From CAG-873 sp910578365 (GTDB taxonomy: Bacteria > Bacteroidota > Bacteroidia > Bacteroidales > Muribaculaceae): DNA of 64,000 nt. The notes under the pieces are model-generated. The model saw nothing but the letters and a program-made list of their open reading frames with translations. It ran no database searches and was not told the DNA's origin. Location: positions 3,038,001 to 3,102,000 of the forward strand of contig OX620685.1 of the NCBI GenBank assembly GCA_951635545.1, given 5' to 3'. Made by a program: the position numbers and the translations under genes. How positions within the stretch are numbered: position 1 is the first letter of the stretch; every line of letters begins with the position of its first letter. Positions 54,990 to 63,429 of this stretch are shown here, piece after piece.

Positions 54990-55558
54990 AAGGGGGTGAC
55001 TTTCTGATAGAACTCAAAGCCAACCAGCCGTCATTGCGATACGGCATTGAGGACAGGCTTGTGGCGCACACACCGGTATATTCCTACACCGAAGGCCCCG
55101 AACTGGCACACGGCAGAATAGAGACGAGAACCTACCGCATATATGACGGACTGGACATCATCGCCGACAAAGAGAAATGGGGCGGAAACATGACCATCAT
55201 TGAGTATGAATCATCCACAGTCAAAAAGTCAACAGGGATACACACCTCGGAAAAACGTTTGTACGTCAGCAGCATGCCGGCAGATACCCCGAAGCCCGGC
55301 ACCATTGTGCGCAACCACTGGTCGATAGAAAGCATGCACTGGGGGCTGGACTACAATCTTCAGCAGGACAATATAAAACGCAAGTCGACAAGAGCCGCCC
55401 GAAACCTCGACACTATACAAAGAATAGTCTACTCGGTGTTCTCAATATGGAAAGGACTCCGCAAAAAACGATCGGACAAAAATAAAGGCATAGCCGAACT
55501 GATGAGACATGTCTCTATGAGCTTTACCAGGCTGATGCGATTTTTAAGCCAAAACTGA
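54990..55558 (+). pseudogene. ISAs1-family transposase copy A, 3' part
   Basis: The last ~189 codons of the old transposase, from GGDFLIELKANQPSLRYG to the stop, including the catalytic Glu region NHWSIESMHWGLDY. The frame itself is intact and about 95% identical at the protein level to copy B, but it has no start of its own. Confidence 0.9.
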
Positions 55559-55712
55559 AAAAAACAAGATTTTGATAACAGGATAACCTTTTGACATACA
55601 GACATAGAAAAATTAACCGCTCCGGACTGAAGCGGGTAAGGGAGGATGTGCTCTTTATTTTAGTTTAAATGAAAGAGCCGTGACGCATAACAAAAAATAT
55701 ATGGGATAATTC

Positions 55713-55743
55713 TTGCAAAACCGGAAAATTTAGACTAATTTTG
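55713..55743 (+). promoter_or_regulatory. Promoter of the glutamine synthetase gene
   Basis: TTG at 55713-55715 and TAATTTTG at 55736-55743 with a 20-base spacer. It begins about 30 bases after the end of ISAs1 copy A, so it survived the insertion. The leader is about 200 bases long and GC-rich in its second half (55850-55915), with possible stems, but I recognise no riboswitch class. Confidence 0.7.
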
Positions 55744-55947
55744 CGCCATAATTTTTTAAGCTTGTTTATGAAGCGCATTTATATAATGCCATTGCATTAA
55801 TTGATTCGACAATGGCAAGGTTATCCCGACATCGACAACGGCATAAAGAGAGCCCCGACGCAACGCCTACTGCGGAGCGCCGAACTTAGCCTCCCCGCCT
55901 GAGTCGCCGCCGGGAATTTTATTTTTGTCACTTCCAATACTTCCAAT

Positions 55948-58137
55948 ATGTCAATGCTAAGATTTAAAGTGGTCGAAGAAGCTTTCGACCGTAAGGCCAT
56001 TCCGGTTGAAACGCCTTCGGAGCGTCCCGAACAGTATTATGCCAAATACGTGTTCAACGACCAGAAGATGTTTCAGTATCTGCCTAAGAAAACCTACGAT
56101 GCCTTAGTAGGCGCAATTGCCAACAAACAGCCCATCAGCCGCGAGGTGGCCGACTCGGTTGCCGAAGGCATGAAACGCTGGGCAATCGAGAACGGCGCCC
56201 GCCACTATACCCACTGGTTCCACCCGCTCACCGACGGTACCGCTGAGAAGCACGATGCCTTTATCGAACACGACGGCAAGGGCGGTGTCATTGAAACCTT
56301 CTCCGGCAAACTGCTCGTACAGCAGGAACCCGATGCGTCGAGTTTCCCCAACGGCGGTATCCGCAACACTTTCGAGGCCCGCGGATATTCGGCATGGGAT
56401 ATTTCGTCGCCGGCTTTCATCATGGGCGAAACCCTATGTATTCCAACCATTTTTATCAGCTATACGGGCGAGTCGCTCGACTATAAAACTCCGCTGCTGC
56501 GGGCCCTCAACAGTGTTGACCGCGCCGCTACTGCGGTTGCACAGCTGTTTGACCCCGAAGTAAAGCACGTACACAGCTATCTTGGCTGGGAGCAGGAGTA
56601 CTTCCTCGTCGACGAAGCTCTTTACTCCGCCCGACCCGACTTGGTGATGACAGGTCGCACGCTCATGGGTCACGAAAGCGCCAAGAACCAGCAGCTCGAG
56701 GACCATTACTTCGGTGCAATTCCCTCGCGTGTGGAGGCATTCATGCTCGACCTCGAAATCGAGTGCCACAAACTGGGTATCCCGGCTAAAACACGCCACA
56801 ACGAGGTGGCGCCCAATCAGTTTGAACTCGCTCCTATATTTGAGGAAACAAACCTGGCCAACGACCATAACCTGCTGCTGATGTCGGTTATGAACGAAGT
56901 CGCACGCCGACACAACTTCAGAGTGCTTCTGCACGAAAAGCCTTTTGCCGGTGTAAACGGCTCGGGCAAGCACAACAACTGGAGTCTTGGCACTGACAAG
57001 GGTGTACTTCTGTTCGCGCCCGGCAAGACTTTGCGCGACAATCTGCAGTTCATAACATTTGTAGTAAACGTAATGGCCGCCGTACACCGCCACAACGCTC
57101 TACTGAAGGCCTCGATTATGTCGGCCACAAATGCACACCGGCTTGGTGCAAACGAGGCGCCCCCGGCCATCATATCGATTTTCACCGGCAGTCAGCTGGC
57201 AAGTGTACTCGATTTGCTTGAGAAATCGTCGAAAGAACAGCTCGCCGACCTCTCGTCGAAAGAAGCCCTATCAGTAGGTGTGGCACAAATTCCCGAGCTG
57301 CTTATCGACAATACCGACCGTAACCGTACATCGCCGTTCGCTTTCACCGGCAACAGATTTGAATTCCGTGCCGTAGGTTCGAGTGCCAACTGTGCCTCGG
57401 CCATGATTGCACTTAACGCTGTGGTGGCCGACCAGCTGGCAATATTCCACCGCATTGTAAGCGAGCGTACTGCCGCCGGCGAAATCCTTGAAGAAGTACT
57501 CCTTGACGAACTTCGCAAGCTTATCGTAGAATCAAAAGCCATACACTTCGACGGCAACGGCTACTCTGACGAATGGAAAGCCGAAGCGGCACGGCGCGGC
57601 CTCGACTGCGAAACTTCGGCACCGAAAATTTTCGATGCTTACCTGAGCAAGCAGTCCGAGGAAATGTTCGCCCGCACCGGAGTTTTCACCCGCGTTGAAC
57701 TCGAGGCACGAAATGAGGTGAAATGGGAGATGTACACCAAAAAGGTGCAGATTGAGGCCCGTGTGCTCGGCGACCTCGCCATCAACCATATTATTCCGGT
57801 TGCAACCCGCTACCAGTCGATACTCGTGGATAATGTAGTTAAACTCAAAAGCCTGTTCAGCGGCAGCAAGGGCGATGAAATAGTGGCGCACGACCTCGAT
57901 ACCATCGAACGCATCAGCCGGCACATGTGTGTAATCAAGGCCGAAACATATAAAATGATTGACGCCCGCAAGGCTGCAAACACTATTGCATGCGAACGCG
58001 AAAAGGCAATCGCATACCACGATACCGTATTGCCTTGCCTGGAAACTATCAGATACCATATCGACAAGCTCGAACTTATGGTCGACAACGAAATGTGGCC
58101 TCTGCCTAAATATCGCGAACTCCTATTCATACGATAA
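55948..58137 (+). CDS. glnA: Type III glutamine synthetase
   Basis: A 729-residue GSIII (GlnN-type) enzyme making glutamine from glutamate, ammonia and ATP, the main ammonia-assimilation enzyme in Bacteroidetes. Typical stretches are HWFHPLTDGTAEKHDAF (about 91-107), the GWEQEYFLVD glutamate/metal site (about 212), ARHNEVAPNQFELAPIFEE-type (about 277-293) and HEKPFAGVNGSGKHNNWSL (about 330-348). Length fits GSIII, well above GSI. The next gene begins directly after its stop codon. Confidence 0.96.
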   Translation: MSMLRFKVVEEAFDRKAIPVETPSERPEQYYAKYVFNDQKMFQYLPKKTYDALVGAIANKQPISREVADSVAEGMKRWAIENGARHYTHWFHPLTDGTAEKHDAFIEHDGKGGVIETFSGKLLVQQEPDASSFPNGGIRNTFEARGYSAWDISSPAFIMGETLCIPTIFISYTGESLDYKTPLLRALNSVDRAATAVAQLFDPEVKHVHSYLGWEQEYFLVDEALYSARPDLVMTGRTLMGHESAKNQQLEDHYFGAIPSRVEAFMLDLEIECHKLGIPAKTRHNEVAPNQFELAPIFEETNLANDHNLLLMSVMNEVARRHNFRVLLHEKPFAGVNGSGKHNNWSLGTDKGVLLFAPGKTLRDNLQFITFVVNVMAAVHRHNALLKASIMSATNAHRLGANEAPPAIISIFTGSQLASVLDLLEKSSKEQLADLSSKEALSVGVAQIPELLIDNTDRNRTSPFAFTGNRFEFRAVGSSANCASAMIALNAVVADQLAIFHRIVSERTAAGEILEEVLLDELRKLIVESKAIHFDGNGYSDEWKAEAARRGLDCETSAPKIFDAYLSKQSEEMFARTGVFTRVELEARNEVKWEMYTKKVQIEARVLGDLAINHIIPVATRYQSILVDNVVKLKSLFSGSKGDEIVAHDLDTIERISRHMCVIKAETYKMIDARKAANTIACEREKAIAYHDTVLPCLETIRYHIDKLELMVDNEMWPLPKYRELLFIR

Positions 58138-60012
58138 ATGGAACAACTCAAACACGAGTGTGGCGTAGCCATGATACGGCTACGCCATCCTCTTGATTAT
58201 TACCGACGCAAATACGGTAACCCCACTTGGGCGCTCGACAAATTATATCTGCTAATGGAGAAGCAGCACAACCGTGGCCAGGAAGCAGCCGGTGTGGGCG
58301 TGGTGAAACTTCATTCGCAGCCGGGCCATGAATATATATTCCGCGAGCGTGCACTTGGTGTCGATGCGATTTCCGAAATTTTCGGAAAAATCAAGGCCAG
58401 ACTCACACGCGATGTATTTGAGCAGCCTGATGATGATATCGAACGCTATGCCCCGTTTATGGGCGAAATTCTCATGGGCCATCTGCGCTACTCCACTACA
58501 GGCAAAAGCGGCATTTCGTATGTGCATCCGTTCCTGCGCCGTAACAACTGGCGCTCTCGCAATATGCTGCTGTGCGGCAATTTCAACATGACCAACGTCG
58601 ACGAAATTTTCAGCCGAATAGAAGCTTCCGGCCAGCACCCGCGCATATACTCCGACACTGTGATGCTGCTTGAGCAGCTGGGCTATGCTCTCGACAAGGA
58701 GAACCACCGGATATATCGCGATTTCCGCGATACAATGGGAGGTATCGAACTGGCGACAGCTATTGAGGACAATCTCGACTTAAGCCGTGTACTTGCCGAG
58801 GCATCGCCCGCCTGGGACGGCGGTTACGTGATATGCGGCGCTACCGGTTCGGGCGATATGTTTGCCCTGCGCGACCCTCATGGCATTCGTCCAGCGTTCT
58901 ATTATTACGACGATGATGTGGTAGTACTTGCATCGGAGCGCCCGGTGATACAGACAACATTCGATGTGCGTCGCACGCAGGTACACGAACTTGCACCAGG
59001 CGAAGCTCTGATGGTAAGCAAAGCCGGACACATGAGCTTAAAACGTGTGTTGCCGGAAGCCGAAAACCGGCGCTGCTCGTTCGAGCGCATTTACTTCTCG
59101 CGAGGCTCCGACGCCGACATATATCGCGAACGCAAGGAACTTGGACACAGTCTAGTGCCGGCATTGATGAAAATGGTGGACGGCGACTTCGAAAACACTG
59201 TTTTCTCCTTTATTCCGAACACCGCCGAAGTGGCTTATATGGGTATGGTCGAAGGACTCGAACAGCAACTCGACATGCAGAAGTCCGATATGATACTGAA
59301 ACTGCAGAGTGAGGGCAAGCTCGACCCAAAGTCGCTGCAGGAGGTAATGGAACGGAAACTGCGCCTCGAAAAAGTGGCCCTCAAAGATATCAAGCTGCGC
59401 ACATTCATAGCCGAAGGTGAGTCGCGCAACGACCTTGCGGCGCATGTCTACGACGTCACTTACGGCTGCATACGCAACAATATCGACACACTGGTAGTAA
59501 TCGACGACTCCATTGTGCGTGGTACAACTCTGCGTCAGAGCATTATAAAGATGCTCGACCGTCTGCACCCGCGCCGGATTATAGTGGTTTCGTCCTCTCC
59601 GCAGGTACGTTATCCCGATTACTACGGCATCGACATGTCGCGCATGAGCGAGTTCATAGCTTTCAAGGCGGCCATAGAACTGCTGCAGCAGAACGGTATG
59701 TCTGATGTGCCGCAGCGAGTGTATCGCGAATGCTTAGAACAACTGAAACTGCCCGCAGCTATGCAACACAACTGTGTAAAAGACATTTACGCACCATTCT
59801 CCGACGAAAGCATAAGCCGCCAAATAGCCGATATGCTTACCGGGCCTGAAATCAATGCCAAGGTGGATATACTCTATCAGACACTCGAAGGACTGCACCG
59901 CGCTTGCCCCGACTATCCGGGCGATTGGTATTTCTCCGGAAACTACCCCACACCGGGCGGCACAAGGCTCGTAAACTTGGCCTATGTGACACGGCTCTTT
60001 CATTTAAACTAA
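58138..60012 (+). CDS. PurF-like glutamine amidotransferase-phosphoribosyltransferase, C-terminus altered by ISAs1
   Basis: A 624-residue paralogue of amidophosphoribosyltransferase. The N-terminal Ntn domain has the likely nucleophile Cys8 after a short pro-peptide (MEQLKHECGVAM) and then QHNRGQEAAGVG. The C-terminal PRTase domain has VVIDDSIVRGTTLRQ (about 456-470). It is longer than normal PurF and may be a second copy with a separate role. ISAs1 copy C entered codon 618: the present end is TRLFHLN, while sequence past the element would have encoded NYYEKFLTQTN. It starts immediately after the GSIII stop, so the two are probably co-expressed. Confidence 0.88.
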   Translation: MEQLKHECGVAMIRLRHPLDYYRRKYGNPTWALDKLYLLMEKQHNRGQEAAGVGVVKLHSQPGHEYIFRERALGVDAISEIFGKIKARLTRDVFEQPDDDIERYAPFMGEILMGHLRYSTTGKSGISYVHPFLRRNNWRSRNMLLCGNFNMTNVDEIFSRIEASGQHPRIYSDTVMLLEQLGYALDKENHRIYRDFRDTMGGIELATAIEDNLDLSRVLAEASPAWDGGYVICGATGSGDMFALRDPHGIRPAFYYYDDDVVVLASERPVIQTTFDVRRTQVHELAPGEALMVSKAGHMSLKRVLPEAENRRCSFERIYFSRGSDADIYRERKELGHSLVPALMKMVDGDFENTVFSFIPNTAEVAYMGMVEGLEQQLDMQKSDMILKLQSEGKLDPKSLQEVMERKLRLEKVALKDIKLRTFIAEGESRNDLAAHVYDVTYGCIRNNIDTLVVIDDSIVRGTTLRQSIIKMLDRLHPRRIIVVSSSPQVRYPDYYGIDMSRMSEFIAFKAAIELLQQNGMSDVPQRVYRECLEQLKLPAAMQHNCVKDIYAPFSDESISRQIADMLTGPEINAKVDILYQTLEGLHRACPDYPGDWYFSGNYPTPGGTRLVNLAYVTRLFHLN

Positions 60013-61524
60013 AATAAAAAGCATGACTTCCCCTACCCGGTTCATTGTGAATCGGGCAATATTCTGTGTCTGTCTGTCAACGAGTTATTCTGGTGTCAAA
60101 ATCTTATTTTTTTCATTTTTGGCTTAAAAATCGCATCAGCCGAGTAAAGCTCATTGAGATATGTCTCATCAGTTCGGCTATGCCTTTATTCTTATCCGAT
60201 CGTTTTTTGCGAAGTCCTTTCCATATTGAGAACACCGAGTAAACTATTCTCTGTATGGTGTCGAGGTTTCGGGCGGCTCTTGTCGACTTACGTTTTATAT
60301 TGTCCTGCTGGAGATTGTAGTCCAGGCCCCAGTGCATGCTTTCTATCGACCAGTGGTTGCGCACGATGATTCCGAGCTTCGGAGTCTTCGTAGGCATACT
60401 GCTGACATACAGGCGTTTTTCCGAAGTGCGCATCCCTGTTGACTTTTTGACTGTAGATGATTCATACTCTATGATGGTCATGTTTCCGCCCCACTTCTCT
60501 TTGTCGGCGATAATGTCCAGTCCGTCATATACGCGGTAGGTTCTCGTCTCTATCCTGCCGTGGGCCAGTTCGGGACCTTCGGTGTAAGAATATACCGGTG
60601 TGTGTTCCACTAGCCTGTCCTCAATGCCGTATCGCAATGACGGCTGGTTGGCTTTGAGTTCTATCAGAAAGTCACCCCCTTTCTTTCTGATTTTCTCGAC
60701 AATGTCCTTCTGCATAGACATGGCGTCGGCTGTGACAATCTTTCCTGCGACATCTATTTTATCAAGAAGTATCGGTACGGCCTTTATCTCGTTGCTCTTT
60801 TCCTGACAGGCTTCGGTGGCGATTGTTATGCCGGTGCTGAACGAATAGGCAGAGACGATATCCGGGCTACGCCCGTTTTCCTGAACGGTGCCGCGCTCGG
60901 CTTTGCCGTCAATGCAGATTATTTCAATGATGCGGCTGGCGCAGGTCAGTCTTTCAAGGAATATGTCTGCGAACTGCTGCATCCTGTCGGCCATATCCAT
61001 ATCGTTGATGCCGTTCTCCACACGGCAAAGCGTGGCCTCAGATGGTACGCCGTTCCTCAACATGCCCATTTTGTGTAATTTGTTGAGGTTGTATCTGCCG
61101 AACTCCAATATCTCGGCTCGTCCGATGCATCCGGCCATACGTCCGAGTATCATCAGCATGATGATATCGTTGAGGCTGTGACGGAAATTGCCTTTGTCCA
61201 ATCTACGGAAATCCGGCACGGATGAGGCAAATGCTCGAAGCTCTTCCATGATACTGCGCCTTGTGTCAAATTTATTGTGTACTTTTGCGGTATGATCAGG
61301 CGCATAGGCGTCAGTCGAACAGACTTGGTCAAGTGGCTTCATTTTTAGCGTAACTCTTTGATTATCACCTATAAAGTTACTAAAAATCTGTCACTTGACC
61401 AAATTTTTATTGTACTTATTCTCTTGAAAATCAGAGGTTAAAGTCTCTCTCCGTCCGTACTGCTCTCGCTATAAAACAACACATTTGTCGAGAATGAGAC
61501 GAAATCTTAAATGAAAGAGCCGTG
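59990..61524 (-). mobile_element. Intact ISAs1-family element, copy C
   Basis: 1535 bp with the same CACGGCTCTTTCATTTAA ends, flanked by the 10-bp direct repeat GCCTATGTGA (59980-59989 and 61525-61534). It is inverted relative to copy B and inserted in the last codons of the PurF-like gene. Confidence 0.95.
60113..61342 (-). CDS. ISAs1-family transposase, copy C
   Basis: A 409-residue transposase, identical in protein sequence to copy B (51862-53091). The catalytic residues and features are the same as described there. Its transcript runs towards the 3' end of the PurF-like gene, so antisense transcription into that gene is possible. Confidence 0.95.
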   Translation of the reverse strand: MKPLDQVCSTDAYAPDHTAKVHNKFDTRRSIMEELRAFASSVPDFRRLDKGNFRHSLNDIIMLMILGRMAGCIGRAEILEFGRYNLNKLHKMGMLRNGVPSEATLCRVENGINDMDMADRMQQFADIFLERLTCASRIIEIICIDGKAERGTVQENGRSPDIVSAYSFSTGITIATEACQEKSNEIKAVPILLDKIDVAGKIVTADAMSMQKDIVEKIRKKGGDFLIELKANQPSLRYGIEDRLVEHTPVYSYTEGPELAHGRIETRTYRVYDGLDIIADKEKWGGNMTIIEYESSTVKKSTGMRTSEKRLYVSSMPTKTPKLGIIVRNHWSIESMHWGLDYNLQQDNIKRKSTRAARNLDTIQRIVYSVFSIWKGLRKKRSDKNKGIAELMRHISMSFTRLMRFLSQK

Positions 61525-61565
61525 GCCTATGTGAACTATTATGAGAAATTTCTGACCCAAACTAA

Positions 61566-61595
61566 TTGATAATTAGAAAAAAATTTGTAAATTTG
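61566..61595 (+). promoter_or_regulatory. Promoter of the glycogen synthase gene
   Basis: TTG at 61566-61568 and TAAATTTG at 61588-61595 with a 19-base spacer. It lies downstream of ISAs1 copy C, so the glycogen operon keeps its own promoter. The start codon is 28 bases beyond it. Confidence 0.78.
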
Positions 61596-61623
61596 CGCTC
61601 TGAATTTTTGAAACTAAGGTTTT

Positions 61624-63351
61624 ATGGACAATTGCAATAAGGAAATCGACCTGCTTTTTGAAACAAGCTGGGAGGTTTGCAACAAAATCGGAGGCATATA
61701 TACTGTGCTTTCGACCAAAGCCCGTACACTCCAGACACTCTATAAAGACAAGGTTATCTTTATCGGCCCGGATGTTTGGTCGGAAGATAACCCGTCGCCA
61801 TATTTTACAGAATCGAAAACTCTGTTGCGCAAATGGGCCCGACAAGCATTGCTGCCTCAAGGCGTCGATGTGCGTGTAGGCCGTTGGAATATCCCGGGCA
61901 GGCCCATCGCCATTTTGGTGAAATTCGACGGCATGTATGCTGTAAAGGATGAATTCTACGGACGCATGTGGCAGTTATACGGCGTGGACTCGCTTCATGC
62001 CTACGGCGACTACGACGAAGGCTGCGCTTTTGCTCACGCCGCCGGTATAGTCATAGAGAGCCTGGTCGACTTTTTTACCAAAGAGAAGACCATAAATGCC
62101 GGAAAAGCATCGGTTATAGCTCATTTCGACGAATGGACTACCGGCATGGGCCTGCTGTATGTAAAAGCCAATCTGCCGCAGGTGGCAACCGTGTTTACGA
62201 CTCATGCCACAAGCATAGGCCGAAGCATCTGCGGCAACGGTAAACCATTGTACGACTATCTGCAGAACTACAACGGCGACCAGATGGCCCGTGAACTGAA
62301 CATGGAGTCGAAGCACTCGCTCGAAAAAGCCGCTGCAACCCAGGCCGACTGTTTTACCACAGTCAGCGAAGTTACAGCACGTGAGTGTGAGCAGTTGCTC
62401 GGACGCCGTCCCGACGTAGTTACCCCCAACGGTTTTGAAAAAGACTTCGTGCCAAAAGGCGTCAAGTTTGCGGCCGCACGCAAGGCCGCACGCAAGCGTA
62501 TGCTTGACGTGGCCTCTGCCCTCACTGGCGTGGAGTATTCAGCCGATACATTCCTGTTGGCCACTTCCGGTCGATTCGAATACCGCAACAAAGGCATCGA
62601 CCTCTTTCTTGACACAATAGACCGCCTTGGTAACCTCGACCCTGTTCGCCCTGTACTGGCATTCATTATGGTGCCCGCATGGTGCGGTGGACCTCGTCAG
62701 GACCTCGCCCACCAGCTTGACCTGGGGCAGAAAACACGCCTCGGCGACCCGTTTATCACCCATACACTCAACAACTACGACTCCGACGCCATAATACAGC
62801 GTATCCACAGCCTCGGCTTCGCAAACGACGGCGGCTCGCGCGTGTCAGTAATATATGTCCCCTGCTACCTCAACGGTACCGACGGAATATTCGACATGAC
62901 ATACTATCAATTGCTGCCGGGCCTTGATGCCACAGTATTTCCCAGCTACTATGAACCATGGGGATATACTCCGTTGGAAAGTGTGGCGTTCGGTGTTCCC
63001 ACGATAACCACCGGTCTGAGCGGTTTCGGACAATGGGTACTCGACAACTTTGAAAACTCGTTTGAAGCCTGCGGTGTACGTGTTGAAAAACGCGGCGACA
63101 GCGATTACAATCATGTACGCGATGCAATAGCCGGAGATTTGAAATCTCTGATTTCCGATAGTGTGGCAAAGGCCGCGCAGTTCTCGCAGGCTGCAAAGGC
63201 CACAGCTGCCGCGGCATCGTGGACTAACTTCATAACCGACTATGAAAAAGCCTACTGTATAGCTTTGGCATCTGCCGCACAGCATATTCCGGCGTCCGCT
63301 ACTGTAACTGCGATGACACCCAAACATCGCGGACGCACTAAAAAAGCATAG
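61624..63351 (+). CDS. Glycogen synthase, eukaryote-like GT3 type
   Basis: A 575-residue GT-B-fold glycosyltransferase resembling the eukaryotic glycogen synthase family, which uses UDP-glucose. The N-terminus LFETSWEVCNKIGGIYTVLSTKA (about 10-33) is the acceptor/donor loop. TTHATSIGR, SEVTARECEQLLGR, and the C-terminal catalytic PSYYEPWGYTPLES (about 441-454, Glu) are present. It is shorter than fungal or animal enzymes, which carry regulatory extensions. The next gene is an alpha-glucan phosphorylase, so synthesis and breakdown of glycogen are encoded together. Confidence 0.9.
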   Translation: MDNCNKEIDLLFETSWEVCNKIGGIYTVLSTKARTLQTLYKDKVIFIGPDVWSEDNPSPYFTESKTLLRKWARQALLPQGVDVRVGRWNIPGRPIAILVKFDGMYAVKDEFYGRMWQLYGVDSLHAYGDYDEGCAFAHAAGIVIESLVDFFTKEKTINAGKASVIAHFDEWTTGMGLLYVKANLPQVATVFTTHATSIGRSICGNGKPLYDYLQNYNGDQMARELNMESKHSLEKAAATQADCFTTVSEVTARECEQLLGRRPDVVTPNGFEKDFVPKGVKFAAARKAARKRMLDVASALTGVEYSADTFLLATSGRFEYRNKGIDLFLDTIDRLGNLDPVRPVLAFIMVPAWCGGPRQDLAHQLDLGQKTRLGDPFITHTLNNYDSDAIIQRIHSLGFANDGGSRVSVIYVPCYLNGTDGIFDMTYYQLLPGLDATVFPSYYEPWGYTPLESVAFGVPTITTGLSGFGQWVLDNFENSFEACGVRVEKRGDSDYNHVRDAIAGDLKSLISDSVAKAAQFSQAAKATAAAASWTNFITDYEKAYCIALASAAQHIPASATVTAMTPKHRGRTKKA

Positions 63352-63429
63352 TTGCTTACATTAATATATTAGTGCGGGAGCTTTACCGCACTGCCTTATG
63401 AACTAAAAACACAATCTGAAATTATAATT

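Larger units (their letters stand above)
51008..55682 (+). mobile_element. Old ISAs1-family copy (A), split by two later insertions
   Basis: It starts with CACGGCTCTTTCATTTAA and ends with the complement, flanked by a 9-bp duplication ACGCATAAC (50999-51007 and 55683-55691). Its own sequence is in three parts: 51008-51679, 53225-53406 and 54990-55682. A newer ISAs1 copy sits at 51680-53214 and an IS110-family element at 53407-54989. Removing both would restore a complete transposase frame. Confidence 0.9.

Noticed and set aside
51008..61524. The region bounded by ISAs1 copies considered as a composite transposon
   Set aside because: Each ISAs1 copy has its own private target duplication, so they arrived independently rather than as one unit.
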